A stretch of DNA of 15,383 nucleotides. Source: Patescibacteria group bacterium (GTDB taxonomy: Bacteria > Patescibacteriota > Patescibacteriia > 2-12-FULL-60-25). The first letter of the stretch is position 1, and every line of letters begins with the position of its first letter. Both the position numbers and the translations under genes were made by a program. Location of the stretch: assembly GCA_018824765.1 (NCBI GenBank), contig JAHJFW010000104.1, positions 1 to 15,383 on the forward strand, in the 5' to 3' direction. Of the stretch, positions 12,349 through 15,383 are shown piece after piece. A model generated the notes under the pieces. It made no database searches. It was not told the DNA's origin and saw nothing but the letters and a program-made list of their open reading frames with translations.

Positions 12349-14172
12349 CTACCCCCTGCGCTTCAGCACCTTGATAAACGCGTCCGGCGGTATTTCAACG
12401 GCGCCCTTGCCGTGCGCAAGCATACGCTTCTTACCCTTCTTCTGTTTTTCCAGAAGTTTCATTTTCCGCGTGACATCTCCGCCGTATAGATAGCCTGTAA
12501 CGTCTTTGCGAAAAGCCGACAGCCGTTCGGACGCGATAATCTTTGAGCCGACCGCCGCTTGCAATTTTACCACGAACTGCTGTCTCGGCAATGTTTCTTT
12601 CAAAGTCTCCACGATCTCTTTGCCGCGTCGGTATGCTTCATCGGTATGAATCAAAGTCGCGAACGCAGGCACCGCCTCTTCGGCCACCATGATATCCATG
12701 CGCACGATCGGCGCAGGCCGGTAGCCGATCAGCTCGTAATTCAATGACGCGTAACCGGCGGTCACGCTCTTCAATTTATCGTGAAAATCCACGATCACCG
12801 ACGAAAGCGGCATATCATAATGCAAAACCGCGCGCGTGGGATCGAAGTAGTCCGTGGTTTTGAATTCTCCGCGCCGCTCCTGCACCAGCTTCATCACGTT
12901 GCCCATATACTCGGACGGGCACACGATGTCCACTGCAACCCATGGCTCGCGCGCCTCTTTGAGCCGCGACGGTTCTGGAAACGCGAGCGGCGATTTTATC
13001 ACTTCTTCCTCACCGTCAGTCCGCGTTACTTCATACGCAACCGACGGCGTTGTCACCACTACTTCCATGCCATGTTCGCGGCTCAACCGCTCTTGCACAA
13101 TCTCAAGGTGCAGCATACCGAGCAGGCCGCATCGGAAGCCGAAACCGAGCGCGACAGAATGCTCAGGCTCGGCAGTCAAAGCCGCATCTGACAAACGCAA
13201 TTTCATCACGGCATCGCGCAGGCGCTCGTATTCATTTCCCTCGCGCGGAAAAATCCCGGCGTACACCATGGGCTTCACCTCTTTATACCCCGGCAACGGT
13301 TTAACCAACTGCTCTGAACTGAGAACTGAGAACTGAGAACTTTTTGCTACCGTATCCCCAACCCGCACCGCCGATATGTCCTTCAATCCGGTCACGACAT
13401 ATCCGATCTCTCCGGCGCTCAAACTATCGGCAGCCACATATCCGGGATTTAGATAACCCGTATCAAGAACATCCCCGTCTGCGGCGGTCGCTAAAAACCT
13501 GATCTTGTCGTTTTTCAAAACCGTTCCGTCGACAACCCGAACATACGCGACCACTCCCTTATACCCGTCATATTTGGAATCAAAAATCAAAGCTCGAAAC
13601 GGCTTGTCGAATTCCCCTCGCGGCGCGGGAACGTCCGAAACGATACGCCGCAAAATATCATCAACGCCTTCTCCGGTTTTTCCGGAAGCCAAAATGATTT
13701 CTTCGCGCTTACATCCGATAAGCCGCATCAATTCTTCCGCGCGCCGCTCGACTTCCGCATTCGGCAAGTCGATTTTGTTCAATATCGGAATGATTGAGAG
13801 ATTTTGTTCGATGGCGAGATATAGATTCGCAATGGTCTGCGCCTGCACGCCCTGCGTCGCATCCACAAGCAAAAGAGCGCCTTCGACAGCCGCAAGAGAT
13901 CGCGATACCTCATATCCAAAATCCACGTGTCCGGGCGTATCGATCAAATTAAGCTGATACTCTGTCCCATCGCAAACATACTTCATCCTCGCCGGCTGAA
14001 GCTTGATGGTAATCCCCCTCTCGCGCTCGAGATCCATTGTATCAAGCAATTGTTCTTTCATCTTCCGCTTTTCAACCGTCCCTGTAACTTCCAAAAGACG
14101 ATCCGCTAAAGTGGATTTGCCGTGATCTATATGTGCAATTATGCAAAAATTTCTGATGTTTGATTGTTGCAT
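12349..14172 (-). CDS. lepA: Elongation factor 4 (LepA)
   Basis: Ribosome-associated GTPase that acts on pre- or post-translocation ribosomes and in initiation and ribosome biogenesis. 607 residues, normal length. G1 is AHIDHGKST (13-21), the switch region has ERGITIK (51-57), G3 is DTPGHVDFGYE (78-88) and G4 is NKIDLPN (132-138). Domain 2 begins near RALIFDSKYDGYKGVV, domain 3 near VKPMVYAGIFP, and the LepA-specific C-terminal domain ends KKRMLAHGKGAVEIPPDAFI. In domain 2, after VGDTVAK (271-277), about ten residues (SQFSVLSSEQ) are encoded by a heptanucleotide repeat and are absent from E. coli LepA. The ATG at 14172 fits the family start MQQSNIRNFCIIAHIDHG. It faces the transposase gene tail to tail. 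Confidence 0.95.
   Translation of the reverse strand: MQQSNIRNFCIIAHIDHGKSTLADRLLEVTGTVEKRKMKEQLLDTMDLERERGITIKLQPARMKYVCDGTEYQLNLIDTPGHVDFGYEVSRSLAAVEGALLLVDATQGVQAQTIANLYLAIEQNLSIIPILNKIDLPNAEVERRAEELMRLIGCKREEIILASGKTGEGVDDILRRIVSDVPAPRGEFDKPFRALIFDSKYDGYKGVVAYVRVVDGTVLKNDKIRFLATAADGDVLDTGYLNPGYVAADSLSAGEIGYVVTGLKDISAVRVGDTVAKSSQFSVLSSEQLVKPLPGYKEVKPMVYAGIFPREGNEYERLRDAVMKLRLSDAALTAEPEHSVALGFGFRCGLLGMLHLEIVQERLSREHGMEVVVTTPSVAYEVTRTDGEEEVIKSPLAFPEPSRLKEAREPWVAVDIVCPSEYMGNVMKLVQERRGEFKTTDYFDPTRAVLHYDMPLSSVIVDFHDKLKSVTAGYASLNYELIGYRPAPIVRMDIMVAEEAVPAFATLIHTDEAYRRGKEIVETLKETLPRQQFVVKLQAAVGSKIIASERLSAFRKDVTGYLYGGDVTRKMKLLEKQKKGKKRMLAHGKGAVEIPPDAFIKVLKRRG
13312..13341. repeat. Heptanucleotide repeat inside lepA
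   Basis: Plus strand units of seven: CTGAACT, GAGAACT, GAGAACT, GAGAACT (about four copies of GAGAACT with variation). Translated on the minus strand in frame as residues 278-287 of LepA. The core is nearly the same as the unit in recJ (ACTGAGA), which links the two tracts. Confidence 0.85.
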
Positions 14173-14242
14173 GAGTACAACCCATACTGCCTGATCTTCC
14201 CTCTTTTGACAATCTCCTTAACCCCAAAAAAAATCTCGCAAT

Positions 14243-14274
14243 AAAAAAAGCGCACCTCGAGCGAGATGCGCTTT
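14243..14274 (-). terminator. Strong intrinsic terminator of the repeat-protein gene
   Basis: On the minus strand the stem AAAGCGCA/TGCGCTTT (8 pairs) is followed by an inner stem CTCG/CGAG with one mismatch between them, then a run of seven T. It lies about 25 bases after the stop at 14298 and 70 bases before lepA, so the two genes are separate transcription units. The plus strand also has a hairpin with TTT but no long T run. Confidence 0.85.
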
Positions 14275-14297
14275 GCGAAAAGACCGTCCTACTCTTG

Positions 14298-15383
14298 CTA
14301 GGGAAGCTCGAGCGTGACGAGGAAGATCTTTCGGCCTCGCATGCCGGCGATGGAGACGGTGCCGTCCTTGACGAGGATAGACAACATGTATTCGAACTGC
14401 GGCGATTCGAAATCTCCGCAAACCGCGAATCGCTTCCCGTCGCGCTCTGCGCCGTAGAGGAGCTTGCCGTCGATGAGCCGGAGATCCCAAACCCCGTCAT
14501 ACGGTCCGTGCTCCTTGCCGTCGCAGATCACGAACTCCTTCCTGTCGCGCTTCGCCCAATAGAGAGGCCCGCCGCCGACGAGGTGGAGGTTCCCGACGAC
14601 GTCATACGATCCGTGCTCTTTACCGTCGCAGACTACGAACCACTTCCCATCTCGCTGTGCGCTGTAGAGAAGTGTGCCGTTGACGAGCTGAGGGTAACTG
14701 ACATCGTCATACGATCCGTACTCTTTACCGTCGCAGACCACGAACCACTTCCCCTCTCGCTGTGCGCTGTAGAGAAGTGTGCCGTTGACGAGCTGAGGGT
14801 ACCTGACATCGTCATACGATCCGTGCTCACGCCCGTCGCAGACCACGAAGAATTTCCCGTCACGATCTGCGCTGTAGAGCAGCGCACCATTGTCGAGCTC
14901 AGGATACAAAAGATGATCATATGGTCCGTACTCTTTACCGTCGCAGACCACGAACCACTTCCAATCTCGCTTTGCGACGTAGAGAAGCGTGCCGTTTACG
15001 AGCTGGAGATCTCTGATATAGCAATACCGTCCGTACTCCTCTTTGCCATCACAGACCACGAAGTGATTCCCTTCTCGCTCTGCGACGTAGAGAAGCGTGC
15101 CGTTTACGAGCTGGATATTAAAGCTATCGTCAACTTCGTGATAGAGTCCATGCTCTTTGCCGCCGTAGACCACGAACCACTTCCCGTCGCGCTCTGCGCT
15201 GTAGAACGGCGCGTCATTATTGAGGTTGGGATAAAGATGATCATATGGTCCGTACTCTTTGCCGTCGCAGACCACGCACCACTCAACGTATCGTCTTGCG
15301 CCGCAGAGCAGCTTGCCGTCGATGAGCTGGAGATCCAGGACCCTGTCATACGGTCCGTGCTCCTTGCCGTCGCAGACAGCGAA
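14298..15383 (-). CDS. Tandem-repeat protein, probable beta-propeller or WG-like (5' end outside window)
   Basis: The frame is open from the right edge to the TAG at 14298, giving 361 residues and no visible start. A GTG at 15275 lies within a repeat and is not a likely start. The protein is made of about ten repeats of 34-38 residues with the consensus FVVCDGKEYGPYDDV, then LVNGTLLYSAQRDGKW. Glycines, the YD pair and the LLY-A-R core are constant. The last unit is degenerate and ends GRKIFLVTLELP. Such spacing suits four-stranded propeller blades (WD40/PD40-like) or WG repeats. No enzyme motif is seen. Two neighbouring repeats are almost identical in DNA (about 14650-14730 and 14755-14835). 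Codons end mostly in C, and the base composition differs from the rest of the window. A role in binding or at the cell surface is possible but not shown. Confidence 0.8.
   Translation of the reverse strand, partial: FAVCDGKEHGPYDRVLDLQLIDGKLLCGARRYVEWCVVCDGKEYGPYDHLYPNLNNDAPFYSAERDGKWFVVYGGKEHGLYHEVDDSFNIQLVNGTLLYVAEREGNHFVVCDGKEEYGRYCYIRDLQLVNGTLLYVAKRDWKWFVVCDGKEYGPYDHLLYPELDNGALLYSADRDGKFFVVCDGREHGSYDDVRYPQLVNGTLLYSAQREGKWFVVCDGKEYGSYDDVSYPQLVNGTLLYSAQRDGKWFVVCDGKEHGSYDVVGNLHLVGGGPLYWAKRDRKEFVICDGKEHGPYDGVWDLRLIDGKLLYGAERDGKRFAVCGDFESPQFEYMLSILVKDGTVSIAGMRGRKIFLVTLELP

Noticed and set aside
14072..14500. Serine/arginine-rich ORF on the minus strand overlapping the repeat-protein end and lepA start
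   Set aside because: It runs in a shifted frame through the tandem repeats, the terminator hairpin and the start of lepA; the low-complexity S/R/A composition comes from reading the repeats out of frame.

Overview
The window looks like a chromosomal core-gene region of a reduced bacterium, most likely a Patescibacteria/CPR (Parcubacteria-like) genome. This is an inference. It rests on several core proteins shortened to their essential domains (an RNA polymerase alpha subunit that ends where the C-terminal domain would begin, and an alanyl-tRNA synthetase that ends after its editing domain), on the tight packing, on very small membrane ORFs, and on the scarcity of Shine-Dalgarno sequences. All recognised genes except one are read on the minus strand, so transcription runs from right to left.

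Region by region, in the direction of transcription. 15383-14298 holds a gene cut by the window edge, encoding about ten tandem repeats of about 35 residues (probable beta-propeller or WG-like protein). It ends at a strong intrinsic terminator. 14172-12349 is lepA (EF4). 12333-11568 is the odd one out: an AT-rich, plus-strand Y1/RAYT-type transposase gene enclosed by two inverted copies of a 33-bp array made of three 11-bp near-palindromic units. 11488-11393 is a possible 31-residue membrane microprotein, followed by recJ and rnhA. Then comes a compact trio: an alpha/beta hydrolase, a D-Ala-D-Ala carboxypeptidase whose perfect Shine-Dalgarno sequence sits in the stop region of the hydrolase gene, and mnmA (tRNA 2-thiouridylase). 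A fresh promoter at 6269-6241 precedes a two-transmembrane, coiled-coil, GAF-like protein and alaS, followed by a possible 48-residue ORF and infA. A good promoter at 2918-2889 then leads into rpmJ-rpsM-rpsK-rpsD-rpoA-rplQ, the usual end of the large ribosomal protein cluster. rplQ runs off the left edge.

Most of the window is translation and nucleic-acid housekeeping: ribosomal proteins, IF-1, EF4, AlaRS, tRNA thiolation, RNase H and RecJ. Three things are less ordinary. (1) Heptanucleotide (7-bp period) repeat tracts occur four times, twice between genes and twice inside genes, where they are read in frame as extra residues in RecJ and LepA. (2) The transposase unit has terminal inverted arrays of short palindromes, an arrangement not typical of plain IS200-type elements. 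(3) RpoA and AlaRS have both lost their C-terminal tRNA- or DNA-contacting domains. I see no CRISPR array, rRNA or tRNA gene, and no defence system that I could name.
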